Shown: positions 45,278 through 54,620 of the stretch, piece after piece
Layout of the letters: every line of letters begins with the position of its first letter
Position numbering within the stretch: the stretch's first letter is position 1
Notes under the pieces: model-generated
The model's database searches: none
The model's input: only the letters and a program-made list of their open reading frames with translations
Told to the model about the DNA's origin: nothing
Translations under genes and position numbers: made by a program
Assembly (NCBI GenBank): GCA_023436145.1
Contig: JAEZKP010000031.1
Coordinates: forward strand, 1-64,000
Direction: 5' to 3'
DNA: 64,000 nucleotides
Origin: Fibrobacterota bacterium
Lineage (GTDB): Bacteria; Fibrobacterota; Chitinivibrionia; Chitinivibrionales; Chitinispirillaceae

Positions 45278-46777
45278 CTAAACATCAGTCATATTCCTCA
45301 TCAGTGGAACCACCAGTACCATTGCTGGTATCGCTGCAATAAAACTGAACCCGAAAAACCAGCCATAACCCATCCAGGATGCTAGCAACCCACTCACAGC
45401 TCCCCCAAAAATGCCACTAAGATTCATCAGTCCCGAACCAATCGCGTAGTGAGCAGCTTTATATTCCCCTTTACACAATCTCATAAGGAATGTCATCAGC
45501 ACTGAAGTCCCCAACCCTCCGGCCAACTGATCGAACCCATGTACAGATGCAACTTTGACCAGGTTGAAAATCCCCATAAACACCGGTTCGGCTGAATTTG
45601 TATTTATTACTATAAATTCCTTAAGATCAAAACCAAGCCACATATATAACAGGTTGGTCCCGTTTTGAAGAAAAAGAAACGGAAAAATCATTTTTTTTAG
45701 AGAAAAACGATAAATAAGAAAACCACCTAGTAAAGCTCCGGCTATAGAAAATGGCAACCCCACTAAAGCTGTCAACCACCCGAAATGCTCCTTGAGCCCA
45801 CAGTCCACCATAAATGGTGATACCATGTTGCTAAGAAGTATCTCACCGGTCCGCAAAAATATTATGAAGGCAAGTATAACAGCTATCTTCTGCTGATCCA
45901 TAAAAGAGGTAAATGCCCTGGTGTAATAGGCCTGCGGGTTCTTTAATAATCCTGCTTTTATCTTTTTTCTATTCAGTGCTGCCACAAGAAGTGAACCAAA
46001 CAGAAAAATGTTTACCCACGCAGGAAAATTGAGTTGTTTAAAAAGAGGAAATGATCTGCTTAATTGATTATAGATACTGGAATTCACCGTTGTTCTTAAA
46101 ATCGCCACAAATAAGAAAAAAACAATTACCGCACCAATAAATCGTAAATTTAAAACCGTGCAAAGAAACTGCCGGAGAGAATATTTAACAGTCTGGTGCT
46201 CCGGTAAATAGAGCGCATGATAAATTGTCAAAGATCCAAGAACTATTCCTGCAGCTATAAACGCGTGCATCCATCCCAATTTGGCCCCTACAGATGCAAC
46301 TATTCCACTTCCAACCATCAATGCACACCGGTATGCAAGAACCCTGAATCCTACATACCTGGACTGATCCTCACTGCTTAGTGAAACCAGATAATATCCA
46401 TCAATAGCAATATCATGTGTAGCAGCGAAGATAGCCCCCACCATAAAAATCACCGCTGCAGCCTGCACACTCCATGAAAACGGAATCAACAATCCACACA
46501 ACAGAAAAAGCGCTGCTATCACCCCCTGAGTAACAAACAGCCACCACCGTTTCGTCACAAACCGATCGATATGCGGTGCCCAGAAAAATTTTAATACCCA
46601 GGGAAGCCCAAAAAAGGAGGTAAGTCCAATAGATTCGAGACTTACATTCATGGTTCGGAAAAAAAAGGAGGAAACAGTCCTGATAATGGAATAAGGAAAA
46701 CCTTCAGCAAAATATGTACTGAAACACCAAATCAAGGGATGCGAGAGTAAGTTTTTTCTGCTCGAATTTTTACCCAA
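45278..46777 (-). CDS. AmpG/PAT-type MFS transporter
   Basis: About 499 residues with 12 or so membrane helices. The first helix begins LIWCFSTYFAEGFPYSIIRT, then FGLPWVLKFFWAPHIDRF, which is the AmpG/acetyl-CoA transporter-like signature, and GAIFAATHDIAIDGYYL at about 130. AmpG imports anhydro-muropeptides during wall recycling. Here the start is unusual: no ATG fits, and I prefer TTG 46777 (AAAGG seven bases upstream) to TTG 46813, which lies in the higA gene end. Either overlaps or abuts higA. Function as a wall-recycling permease is inferred only from family. Confidence 0.8.
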   Translation of the reverse strand: MGKNSSRKNLLSHPLIWCFSTYFAEGFPYSIIRTVSSFFFRTMNVSLESIGLTSFFGLPWVLKFFWAPHIDRFVTKRWWLFVTQGVIAALFLLCGLLIPFSWSVQAAAVIFMVGAIFAATHDIAIDGYYLVSLSSEDQSRYVGFRVLAYRCALMVGSGIVASVGAKLGWMHAFIAAGIVLGSLTIYHALYLPEHQTVKYSLRQFLCTVLNLRFIGAVIVFFLFVAILRTTVNSSIYNQLSRSFPLFKQLNFPAWVNIFLFGSLLVAALNRKKIKAGLLKNPQAYYTRAFTSFMDQQKIAVILAFIIFLRTGEILLSNMVSPFMVDCGLKEHFGWLTALVGLPFSIAGALLGGFLIYRFSLKKMIFPFLFLQNGTNLLYMWLGFDLKEFIVINTNSAEPVFMGIFNLVKVASVHGFDQLAGGLGTSVLMTFLMRLCKGEYKAAHYAIGSGLMNLSGIFGGAVSGLLASWMGYGWFFGFSFIAAIPAMVLVVPLMRNMTDV

Positions 46778-46802
46778 AAAAAAGCCTTTGGAACAAGTTA
46801 AG

Positions 46803-47108
46803 TTACACTTCAATTCGCGGTCTTATCTCATTTCTGATTTTTTCATCAACTCTCTCTTCAGTTATATCCAGGTCGTAATCCATCTGCAGACCCAACCAGA
46901 ATTTAGGAGAATTATTAAAATATCTGGCCAGTCTTAGTGCTGTGTCTGCTGTTATGCTTCGCTTCCCTTGAACAATTTCATTAATCCTGCGTGCAGGAAC
47001 ATGGATCTGTTGGGCTAGTTTGTTTTGGCTTAGTCCCATAGGCTCGATAAATTCATGCTGCAGAATCTCACCTGGATGCACTGGCGATAGCTTTTTTCTC
47101 TCTTCCAT
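46803..47108 (-). CDS. higA: HigA-family antitoxin (HTH XRE)
   Basis: 101 residues from ATG 47108, which has AAAGGA seven bases upstream. HTH domain of the HigA/VapI type: KLSPVHPGEILQHEFIEPMG, LSQNKLAQQIHVPARRINEI and RLARYFNNSPKFWLGLQ. It neutralises the RelE-type toxin encoded just upstream and should repress the operon. It starts 4 bp after the toxin stop. Toxin-first order is typical of hig. The antitoxin end meets the AmpG-like start. Confidence 0.93.
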   Translation of the reverse strand: MEERKKLSPVHPGEILQHEFIEPMGLSQNKLAQQIHVPARRINEIVQGKRSITADTALRLARYFNNSPKFWLGLQMDYDLDITEERVDEKIRNEIRPRIEV

Positions 47109-47112
47109 AAGC

Positions 47113-47400
47113 CTATCCTTTATGATAATCAACTATTTCCATATTAAAAGCATCATTCTCATTCCACTCAAAACAGATTCGCCACTGATCATTGATGCGC
47201 ATTGAATACTGCCCCTCCCTTTCACCTCTCAACTTCTCCAACCTGTTTGCAGGAGGGACTCTCAAATCATTGATACTATTTGAATTGTTCAACATTCTCA
47301 ACTTTCTTAACGCAATTTGCTGAATTTCTGCAGGGAGTCTTTTGGAATATTCCCTGCTAAAAATTCTCCAAGTCTCCTTATCTTTAAATGACCTAATCAT
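47113..47400 (-). CDS. higB: HigB-family toxin (RelE/ParE mRNA endonuclease)
   Basis: 95 residues, RelE/ParE fold. Marks: SFKDKETWRIFSREYSKRLP, the NDLRVPPANRLEKL loop and GQYSMRINDQWRICFEW, with the catalytic Arg and basic surface near the end (EIVDYHKG). As a ribosome-dependent mRNA nuclease it stops growth when free. The RBS is poor. First gene of a higBA pair downstream of the V-ATPase operon terminator and on the same strand. Confidence 0.92.
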   Translation of the reverse strand: MIRSFKDKETWRIFSREYSKRLPAEIQQIALRKLRMLNNSNSINDLRVPPANRLEKLRGEREGQYSMRINDQWRICFEWNENDAFNMEIVDYHKG

Positions 47401-47507
47401 ATTACGAAAAAAATAGCAAAACGTTTAACCACAATGGGAGTATCGATTCATTCAAGCCCCACTTTTCCTTTCTCCAGTAACCATCTGCGAATTTCAAGTC
47501 TCCAAAA

Positions 47508-47526
47508 AAAAAGACGAAGTCTTTTT
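47508..47526 (-). terminator. Rho-independent terminator of the V-ATPase operon
   Basis: On the minus strand AAAAAGAC-TTC-GTCTTTTT forms an 8-bp stem with a TTCG-type tip, followed by a further run of T residues, about 40 bp past the K subunit stop. This is the clearest minus-strand terminator in the window. Confidence 0.85.
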
Positions 47527-47565
47527 CAGATCTCCGCCTTTTATTGGAAATTTGATTATTCTTTA

Positions 47566-48015
47566 TTACAGTTTCATCAGGTTCTGCATAAGAATAGCGG
47601 CAACCAGTGAAAGAATAGCGTAAAGCTCAGGGAAAGCACCAAGAATCATGGTGTTACCAAAAACATTATGACCCTGACCTATTGCTGCTATTCCATGAGC
47701 ACAGACTTTCCCCTGGTAAATTGCAGATATGAAACAGGAGAGTGCAATCGCCAAGCCAGCTCCCAGAACAACCGCTCCCTGAAAAAGAGTAAGATTTGGA
47801 TTAACCACACCCGAATACATTATAAATCCCACAAACCCGTACAACCCCTGCGATGCAGGCATTGCAGAAAGAATCATACCACTTCCAAATGCCTCAGGCT
47901 TTTTCTTTACCGTACCCAAAACCGAAGAACCAGCTATCACCAGGCCGATAGCAGAACCAGCACCAGCCATTCCCACCATCAAACCCATACCGATCAGTGC
48001 AAGAATATAACCCAT
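47566..48015 (-). CDS. ntpK: V/A-type ATPase subunit K (rotor ring)
   Basis: 149 residues from ATG 48015 (AGGAGG seven bases upstream). Two fused alpha-helical hairpins, four membrane helices, forming the ion-carrying ring. The carboxylate is E130 in FPELYAIL of helix 4; helix 2 has MPASQGLYGF. Compared with E. hirae NtpK the sodium-site residues are kept: S55 (for T64), Q56 (Q65), Y59 (Y68), Q101 (Q110) and E130 (E139). This suggests Na+ rather than H+ transport. It is the last gene of the operon. Confidence 0.95.
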   Translation of the reverse strand: MGYILALIGMGLMVGMAGAGSAIGLVIAGSSVLGTVKKKPEAFGSGMILSAMPASQGLYGFVGFIMYSGVVNPNLTLFQGAVVLGAGLAIALSCFISAIYQGKVCAHGIAAIGQGHNVFGNTMILGAFPELYAILSLVAAILMQNLMKL

Positions 48016-48048
48016 TATCAACCTCCTGAAATATTTGTTATTAATTGT

Positions 48049-49962
48049 TTATTGTTCAATTTTTGTAAATGGTCTGTAAGGTTTACTTCCTCCTTTGAAT
48101 CCGATCGCTCCGTAAAACTCCACTAGAGTCAGACGAAGCGGATGAACAAAGGAGCCGATTAATGAAAGTGAGATGTTTAAAGCATGTCCTAAAATCAATA
48201 CCAGTACAGTTCCCACAATTCCCGCCGAAGCATAATTAATACTGCCATCGGGTCTGGTTATCATTAAAAAAGCGATCTGATTGAATGCCGCACCAAGTAA
48301 CCCTCCTGCAAGCCCAAGCGCAAAAAGACGCAGATAGGAAAGAATATTACCAAGTAAACCGGAAGCAAAATTGTAAAATTCATACAATCCTATCAGTGGG
48401 CGGACATGTATTTTTTTGTCAACGTTATTAAAAAGCAGAAAGATCACAAGACCGGAAAAAAGCAGTACTTTACCCAAAACCAGGGGTAAGCTCACAATCA
48501 TCATTCCAATTTTAACCGGTCCCACTTCAAAAGCAGGAATTCCCAGACTGAGAAAATTTGCGTGTGCTGCCCAGATTATCCCCCCCACAATCATCATTAT
48601 CGACGCAACTGGTTGCAGACCACAGGCAATTCCACCATTCTTCACACCAATATAAGACTTCATGAGCATTCCAAAAAGAAGCTGAACGAAACCAAGAACA
48701 ATGGCCAGACTCAAACCCGGAAAAACCTGTCCTTTTTCGGTCATAAAAGGAGATAGTGGTGCAAACTTCTTGACCCCTGATGGGAAAAAAGCTCCTTCCA
48801 CACCAGGACCGCCAAAAATAGCATATCCGAAAAAGCTGTTTAAAAGAACACCACTGATAACAGTAGATAAAGCCAGGATCACAACCAATGAGATTACCGG
48901 TTTGAGTTTGGACTGTACTTTTGATCTGGCAATAAGTGCACCTATCAATAAAAGAAGCCCGTATCCGGCATCACCCAGACACAAACCGAAAAAGATGGTG
49001 AAAAAAGGTGCCACAAATGGCGTTGTGTCAAGTTCCAGATAATCAGGAAGTGAATAAATTCCGGTTATAGGCTCATACAGTTTTGCAATCTTTGAATTTT
49101 TCAGTTTTACCGGTATATCCTCACCAGGTAAAGGATCCCGAACAGAAAAATAAACTGCATGTTTATCGAAAAACTTTAACAGATCCTTTTCCCGGTCAAC
49201 CGGAAACCAGCCTGACATATGAAGCAACTTTCCATCAGCCTGGTCAGCCATGGCCTCTTTAGCTTTTTCATAATGTAACTGGTTGGAGATTTCTATACAG
49301 TATTTACGGACAGAATCCGCAGATGCCGCCAGTTCTATAAACTGTTTTTCTATCTCCTTTTCTTTTTCCTGTAACCGCGTCAATTTTGCCTTCAGCTCAC
49401 TCATGGAAACTTCCGGCAGTCTTACCTCCTCTGCATCCAAAGAAAGCTGCTCGCCATACTCCACGGCTACGAAATTTACCTGACCATTAACCCGGCTTAT
49501 TTCCCTCAAAGGCAGGTTATTGGTGTCCAGTACATCAAAGCGCTTGACAGGCATAGATAAAAAGCGGACTTTAATTCCATAGTCCACAAGCTTTTTAATT
49601 GACACCGGATCAAACTGTCCCCAGGGCTGCAGGACCGACAGATCTTTACTGCAAGCAGTGATTTCCTGATTGATTCTTTCTTTCTCGTTCTCCAGTTCCT
49701 CAAATCTTTTTAATACAGAAGCAGCATCTGTTTCCGCAGATGCATTAGAAGCATCTGTTCTGGAGTTGTTGACCGAAGCGAGTTTTCTCTGAACCCGTTC
49801 ACAAAGGCGCAACGTTGACTGCAGCTCCTGAACCCGCTGGTTCTCACCTTTCTGGAGGTCTTCCACCACATGGACTACCCCCAGTGTGCGTAACGATTCC
49901 AGAAACTGCTCACGCTCCCTGTAAAAAAGAAGGAGTTCAAGTTTTTTCATTTTTTCAATCAT
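48049..49962 (-). CDS. ntpI: V/A-type ATPase subunit I
   Basis: 637 residues: a soluble coiled-coil N-terminal half (KMKKLELLLFYREREQFLES ...) and seven to eight membrane helices. The conserved stator Arg is in ILSYLRLFALGLAGG near residue 547; together with the K ring it forms the ion path. GLCLGDAGYGLLLLI is another family mark. Its ATG overlaps the TGA of the D subunit by one base (TGATG), and GGAGG lies upstream, so translation is coupled. Confidence 0.95.
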   Translation of the reverse strand: MIEKMKKLELLLFYREREQFLESLRTLGVVHVVEDLQKGENQRVQELQSTLRLCERVQRKLASVNNSRTDASNASAETDAASVLKRFEELENEKERINQEITACSKDLSVLQPWGQFDPVSIKKLVDYGIKVRFLSMPVKRFDVLDTNNLPLREISRVNGQVNFVAVEYGEQLSLDAEEVRLPEVSMSELKAKLTRLQEKEKEIEKQFIELAASADSVRKYCIEISNQLHYEKAKEAMADQADGKLLHMSGWFPVDREKDLLKFFDKHAVYFSVRDPLPGEDIPVKLKNSKIAKLYEPITGIYSLPDYLELDTTPFVAPFFTIFFGLCLGDAGYGLLLLIGALIARSKVQSKLKPVISLVVILALSTVISGVLLNSFFGYAIFGGPGVEGAFFPSGVKKFAPLSPFMTEKGQVFPGLSLAIVLGFVQLLFGMLMKSYIGVKNGGIACGLQPVASIMMIVGGIIWAAHANFLSLGIPAFEVGPVKIGMMIVSLPLVLGKVLLFSGLVIFLLFNNVDKKIHVRPLIGLYEFYNFASGLLGNILSYLRLFALGLAGGLLGAAFNQIAFLMITRPDGSINYASAGIVGTVLVLILGHALNISLSLIGSFVHPLRLTLVEFYGAIGFKGGSKPYRPFTKIEQ

Positions 49963-50561
49963 CAGTCTGCCTCCACCTGGGCTAATTTCATCTTAAGTAT
50001 CTTCTGTGAAGACTTTGACAGATTTTCATCATCCTCCAGGAAGCGCTTGATTTTCCTGATCGCCTCTTTATATTCCGGAATCTGCACTTTTTCATACAGG
50101 TTCACTTTCTGCGTGGTTTTTTTACGGGCGTATTCAAGTATCTGTACTTTTTTCCTGGCCAGCTCAAGACTTATCTTCAACCTGGCAAGCTCCTTAAGCA
50201 GTTCTACCCCTGAAGGTACCCAGGCTGCCTGGGAGAACGCACTGTACCGGTTTACATCAAAACGTACATTTCCTAATACGGGTGTCTTTACACCGGCGAT
50301 TTTTTTCACCTCTATATCCACACCCGTCACCTTGAGTAACCCACCTGGTATCTCCGACCACAACCGGTGGCTTTCCTCCTGAGCCTTGTAACGTTTTTTC
50401 AGTTCAAGCTCAACAGCCTCAGACTGCTCTCTGGCTTTTTTAACCTCAAGTCTCAGAGCTGATTCTTTGGCAACCAGAGTAGGCAGTGCATTCTCACGCA
50501 CTTTGAGCCCCTTATTGAGCTGCTGAAGATAGGTTTTGTTATATTGAAATTTCAGTGCCAT
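49962..50561 (-). CDS. ntpD: V/A-type ATPase subunit D (central stalk)
   Basis: 199 residues from ATG 50561 (GAGGTG three bases upstream; GTG 50567 also in frame). Long antiparallel coiled coil; NALPTLVAKESALRLE-type N-terminal and KKTTQKVNLYEKVQIPEYKE C-terminal motifs are typical of the V-ATPase D shaft that turns inside the A3B3 head. The central part carries the short IKKIAGVKTPVLG hairpin. Between B and I as in other operons of this type. Confidence 0.92.
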   Translation of the reverse strand: MALKFQYNKTYLQQLNKGLKVRENALPTLVAKESALRLEVKKAREQSEAVELELKKRYKAQEESHRLWSEIPGGLLKVTGVDIEVKKIAGVKTPVLGNVRFDVNRYSAFSQAAWVPSGVELLKELARLKISLELARKKVQILEYARKKTTQKVNLYEKVQIPEYKEAIRKIKRFLEDDENLSKSSQKILKMKLAQVEAD

Positions 50562-50597
50562 TATCACCTCAGTAATTTACATAGTACATTCAGCGGA

Positions 50598-51926
50598 TTA
50601 ACCGGCAGTACCTACCCAGTAGGCATCCATGAGTTCACGTTTGATACCCACTTCATCTTTGGTGAAATATTTACCGAAAAGTTTCCAGCCGGTATCAAGC
50701 ATCTCTTCGACTTCCACATTGATATCGATTGCCAGAAGCTGACGGCTGTATTCACGTGCAAACTCAAGCGTACGCCGGTCATATTCTGTAAGATCAAAAC
50801 CGTTTTCCAGCTTTGTCTTTGCACTTGCAGCATCCGCATAGAGCCGCACCGCAGCATTCATCACCTGCGGATGATCTTTTCTGGTTTTCTTTCCGATAAC
50901 CAGCTGTTTTAATCTGGAAAGACTTCTGAAAGGATCGACAATGACTTTTGCAATATCGGTATCACGACGTAAGTAAAGCTGTCCTTCGGTAATGTAACCT
51001 GTGTTATCAGGAATAGCATGAGTGATATCACCGCTGGAAAGAGTGGTGACTGCAATAATGGTAATTGAACCGCCATCTGGAAACTGAGCTGCCTTTTCGT
51101 ATATTTTTGCCAGATCACTATATAGAGATCCTGGCATACTGTCTTTGGAAGGAATCTGATCCATTCGGTTTGAAACAATTGAAAGTGCATCGGCATACAA
51201 AGTCATATCTGTAAGCAGACACAACACCTTGGCCTTATGTTCAGTGGCAAAGTATTCTGCAGCAGTCAAGGCCATGTCCGGAACCAGAAGTCTTTCAACC
51301 GGCGGGTTTTCGGTTGTATTAACAAAGGCGATAATTCTGTCAAGAGCACCGGCATTATCAAAAAGACTTTTGTAGTAAAGATAATCATCATTACTCATCC
51401 CCATGCCACCCAGAATAATAACATCAGCCTGGGCACGAAGAGCAACAGTAGCCATCACCTGATTAAATGGCTGATCGGAATCAGCAAAAAAAGGTATCTT
51501 CTGCCCGGTAACCAGAGTATTATTCAGATCGATACCGGCGATCCCGGTAGCAATAATCTCTGAAGGCTGCTTGCGACGAACCGGATTCACCGATGGACCA
51601 CCGATTTCCACCTCTTTTCCATCCACCTCCGGGCCACCGTCTATTGGCTGTCCATAAGGGTTGAAAAACCGGCCTTTCAGCTCGTTTGAAACCTTGATAG
51701 TAGGTGGCTTTCCCAAAAAAACCACCTCAGCATTGGTGGCAATTCCCTGAGTGCCCGGGAAGATCTGAAGGGTTACATTTTTGCCGGATATCTTCACGAC
51801 CTGTGCAGGACGCCCATCCACAAAAGCCATCTCCTCATTAGAGACCCCTTCTGCCTGTACTGTACAGGTGGCTTTAGTGACATTTTCAATATGAGTGTAA
51901 ATTTTTTGAAATGCTTTGGTTTTCAT
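50598..51926 (-). CDS. ntpB: V/A-type ATPase subunit B (non-catalytic)
   Basis: 442 residues. The P-loop is replaced, as always in B: GIDLNNTLVTGQKIPFFADS. RRKQPSEIIATGIAGID and PDNTGYITEGQLYLRRD are family marks, the latter being the arginine-finger region. Forms the A3B3 hexamer. RBS AGAGGAGAG. 12 bp downstream of subunit A. Confidence 0.96.
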   Translation of the reverse strand: MKTKAFQKIYTHIENVTKATCTVQAEGVSNEEMAFVDGRPAQVVKISGKNVTLQIFPGTQGIATNAEVVFLGKPPTIKVSNELKGRFFNPYGQPIDGGPEVDGKEVEIGGPSVNPVRRKQPSEIIATGIAGIDLNNTLVTGQKIPFFADSDQPFNQVMATVALRAQADVIILGGMGMSNDDYLYYKSLFDNAGALDRIIAFVNTTENPPVERLLVPDMALTAAEYFATEHKAKVLCLLTDMTLYADALSIVSNRMDQIPSKDSMPGSLYSDLAKIYEKAAQFPDGGSITIIAVTTLSSGDITHAIPDNTGYITEGQLYLRRDTDIAKVIVDPFRSLSRLKQLVIGKKTRKDHPQVMNAAVRLYADAASAKTKLENGFDLTEYDRRTLEFAREYSRQLLAIDINVEVEEMLDTGWKLFGKYFTKDEVGIKRELMDAYWVGTAG

Positions 51927-51937
51927 CTGCTCTCCTC

Positions 51938-53719
51938 TTAGCCAGCCACCTGAGTTTCAAGTTCAGTTGCTATTCTCTCAGCCAACAATTCTTCAAGCTG
52001 TTTTTCCATCTGGTTAAAGGCTTCGTTTTTGAATTCCTGATAGTTCATCTGCTTCATCAGATTTATAACCCGTTTGAAATAAGTACCGATCTCTTCAAAA
52101 CTTTCGAAATCAAACTCACTTTCACAGATACCAAGCACCTGATTGACCAGATACTTCTGACGTTCAATTGAGCAGGAAGAATCGATTCTGTCGAAAGCAT
52201 CCTGTTGCAAAATAATAAAATCGATTATTTCAGATTTATTAAAGGTTATATGATACTCAAGTGGTACTCCGTCATCACCCAGGATATTGATCTGATCACG
52301 GGCTTCTTTTCCTCTCAGAAGCATATCCTTAAGCTTCATTACCTTATCCACCCAACCCTTCTCGACAGTTTTGTCAAGGTACTCAATCACTTCCGGATAT
52401 TCCAGATACTTTGAATAGCTGTCAATAGGATCGACCGCAGGGTATCTTTTACTGTCTGCACGACTCTGAGATAGTGCATAAAAGCAGCGCGCAGCCTTCT
52501 TGGTGGATTCAGTGACCGGTTCCTTAAGGTTACCACCCGCAGGGCTTACAGTTCCAATAAAAGTGATCGAACCGGATTTACCGTTACTAAGATTTACATA
52601 CCCGGCACGTGAATAGAAATTGGCAACAATAGCCGGAAGATCCATAGGGAAAGCATCAGGCCCCGGCAGCTCCTCCATACGGTTTGACATCTCGCGAAGT
52701 GCCTGAGCCCACCGGGAAGTCGAATCAGCATTAAGCAGTACCTTTAATCCCATCATCCGGTAATACTCGGCAATTGTCATTCCTGTGTAAACGCTGGCTT
52801 CACGGGCCGCAACAGGCATATTGGAGGTATTACAAATAATAATTGTTCTTTCAATCAGTTTTCTTCCGGTCCTGGGGTCATCCAGTTCAGGAAATTCGGT
52901 GAAAATCTCCACCACTTCATTTGCACGTTCTCCACATGCCACAATTATTATCAGATCCGCTTCAGCATATTTGGAGAGTGCATGCTGCAATACGGTTTTA
53001 CCACAACCAAAGGGTCCGGGAATAAATCCTGTACCACCCTCAGCAATAGGATTTAGAGTGTCAATGGTGCGGATTCCGGTTTCCATTATTTTAAAAGGAC
53101 GCGGCTTGTTTTTATAGGATTTGATCTCCACCTTGACCGGCCATTTCATGGTCATGGTAAGGTTTCGCTCATTCCCATCAGCATCAACAATCACTGCAAT
53201 AGTGTCCTTTATGGTATAATCCCCTTCCGGGCAGATAGATTTGACAACGGCAGAGCCCTGATAATCAAAAGGGACCATTATTTTATGATCAAACCAGTTC
53301 TCCTTGACACTGCCTATCCAGTCGGCAGCACTTACCTGGGCACCTTCTTGCACCAAGGGCTTGAAATGCCATTTTTTCTGCTCATCCAACGGATAAGTGT
53401 ATTCACCACGCTTGAGAAAAACACCTTCCATTTTATCCAGGTCGTTCTGAAGCCCGTCATAGTTTTTGGAAAGCATCCCCGGCCCCAGAGTCACCTCCAG
53501 CATCCTGCCGGTGAACTCTGCTTCACAGCCGACATAGAGTCCACGAGTACTTTCAAAAACCTGTACATAAGCGTTCTTTCCCCCAATCTTAATCACTTCA
53601 GCCATTAGCCGGGTCCCTTTGAGATCTATGTAGCAGATCTCGTTTTGAGCAACCGGCCCGTCCACTTCAATAGTGACCAGGTTGGCTACTATACCAACCA
53701 CTTTCCCTTTGGTACTCAT
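51938..53719 (-). CDS. ntpA: V/A-type ATPase catalytic subunit A
   Basis: 593 residues, ATP-hydrolysing or -synthesising subunit. Walker A is GPFGCGKTVLQH at about 235, preceded by IDTLNPIAEGGTGFIPG. The catalytic Glu is in IIIVACGERANEVVE; the long 'non-homologous' insert of A subunits (about 110-190) is present. ADSTSRWAQALREMSNR and VSPAGGNLKEPVT are intact. RBS GGAGG. 50 bp downstream of the DUF2764 gene. Confidence 0.97.
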   Translation of the reverse strand: MSTKGKVVGIVANLVTIEVDGPVAQNEICYIDLKGTRLMAEVIKIGGKNAYVQVFESTRGLYVGCEAEFTGRMLEVTLGPGMLSKNYDGLQNDLDKMEGVFLKRGEYTYPLDEQKKWHFKPLVQEGAQVSAADWIGSVKENWFDHKIMVPFDYQGSAVVKSICPEGDYTIKDTIAVIVDADGNERNLTMTMKWPVKVEIKSYKNKPRPFKIMETGIRTIDTLNPIAEGGTGFIPGPFGCGKTVLQHALSKYAEADLIIIVACGERANEVVEIFTEFPELDDPRTGRKLIERTIIICNTSNMPVAAREASVYTGMTIAEYYRMMGLKVLLNADSTSRWAQALREMSNRMEELPGPDAFPMDLPAIVANFYSRAGYVNLSNGKSGSITFIGTVSPAGGNLKEPVTESTKKAARCFYALSQSRADSKRYPAVDPIDSYSKYLEYPEVIEYLDKTVEKGWVDKVMKLKDMLLRGKEARDQINILGDDGVPLEYHITFNKSEIIDFIILQQDAFDRIDSSCSIERQKYLVNQVLGICESEFDFESFEEIGTYFKRVINLMKQMNYQEFKNEAFNQMEKQLEELLAERIATELETQVAG

Positions 53720-53768
53720 GAATTTCCTCCACTATATATGAATCGGTTTCACTTCTTTTTTAAAAAGG

Positions 53769-54617
53769 TTAAAAATCTGCCGGAACCGAATAAGTAGCCT
53801 GCAGTTCTTCAACTAGCTTCTCAAGTATGACTTTACCCGCCGAAACATCCAGCTTCTTCCAGCGCTCAACCATCATTAGCTTTAACGAGAATGCAATGAT
53901 TGTTTCGACATTGAAATACGAAAAGGTAGTTAATTCATTGAGCATATCCCAGCGTAACAGATCAATCCCTTTTTCAAACTCAAGTAGAGTGGAGCGGGAG
54001 AGATTCAGTACACGTTCTACCCAGTGAAGTTGAGATGAGAGGCCAAAATCCGGAGCATTAGAGCGCTGTATCATTTCAGCCACGTCATTTGCACCTATCA
54101 GCATTGAACCAATCGCAGGTTCTCTGTCCGATGAGAGCGCATCGAAATGTTCCAGACTTTTGCGGCAATTAATACCGGTGATCAGATTTCTGAGGTTTAA
54201 TTCAAATGTAAACCACTCTCTGATAAACTGGTTTTGATGTGCAGTCATTTGCTCATAGAAATACCAGTTAAGCTGATCCTCTGGGATAAGCGAAGGGAAA
54301 GGTAAACGATTTTCCCGGTAAGCTTCCAGAAAGTTCATGATGTAATTTGGAACACCATCTCCGCTTTTAATGGCAGAGGAGAGTTCATCTCTTGAAAAAT
54401 TACCCCGGGGATCAAACTCTTTGTTCGAATTCTGGAGTATCGCAATCAAATTACTGTTATCCACAGGAAAGCGGATACAGCGGAGCAACTCCAGATCAGC
54501 CCCGGAGATCTGATCTTCCAGTTCCGCCATGAACTCTGAAAAAGATGCTACATTTTTACCTTCATCCAGTACCAGATCGGGTAAACCTGCAACCAGAAAG
54601 TAATAGTTGTTAGTCAT
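53769..54617 (-). CDS. DUF2764 protein of V-ATPase operons
   Basis: 282 residues, soluble, mostly helical. NNYYFLVAGLPDLVLDEGK opens it, as usual in the DUF2764 family that sits between E and A in V-ATPase operons of chlamydiae, spirochaetes and Bacteroidetes. The rest has the patterns of the V-type C/AC39 subunit (repeated helical hairpins, RCIRFPVDNSNLIAIL), so it may serve as the missing C (rotor-stalk) subunit. RBS GGGGAA. It starts 3 bp after the E stop. Confidence 0.88.
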   Translation of the reverse strand: MTNNYYFLVAGLPDLVLDEGKNVASFSEFMAELEDQISGADLELLRCIRFPVDNSNLIAILQNSNKEFDPRGNFSRDELSSAIKSGDGVPNYIMNFLEAYRENRLPFPSLIPEDQLNWYFYEQMTAHQNQFIREWFTFELNLRNLITGINCRKSLEHFDALSSDREPAIGSMLIGANDVAEMIQRSNAPDFGLSSQLHWVERVLNLSRSTLLEFEKGIDLLRWDMLNELTTFSYFNVETIIAFSLKLMMVERWKKLDVSAGKVILEKLVEELQATYSVPADF

Positions 54618-54620
54618 AAT

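Noticed and set aside
47668..48126. Plus-strand ORF of 152 codons across the K subunit gene
   Set aside because: Antisense to a well-conserved membrane subunit; composition (His/Arg/Gln-rich) is that of a shadow frame.
50598..51926. Damaged ATP site in the V-ATPase B subunit
   Set aside because: B subunits normally lack a working P-loop; this is the family state.
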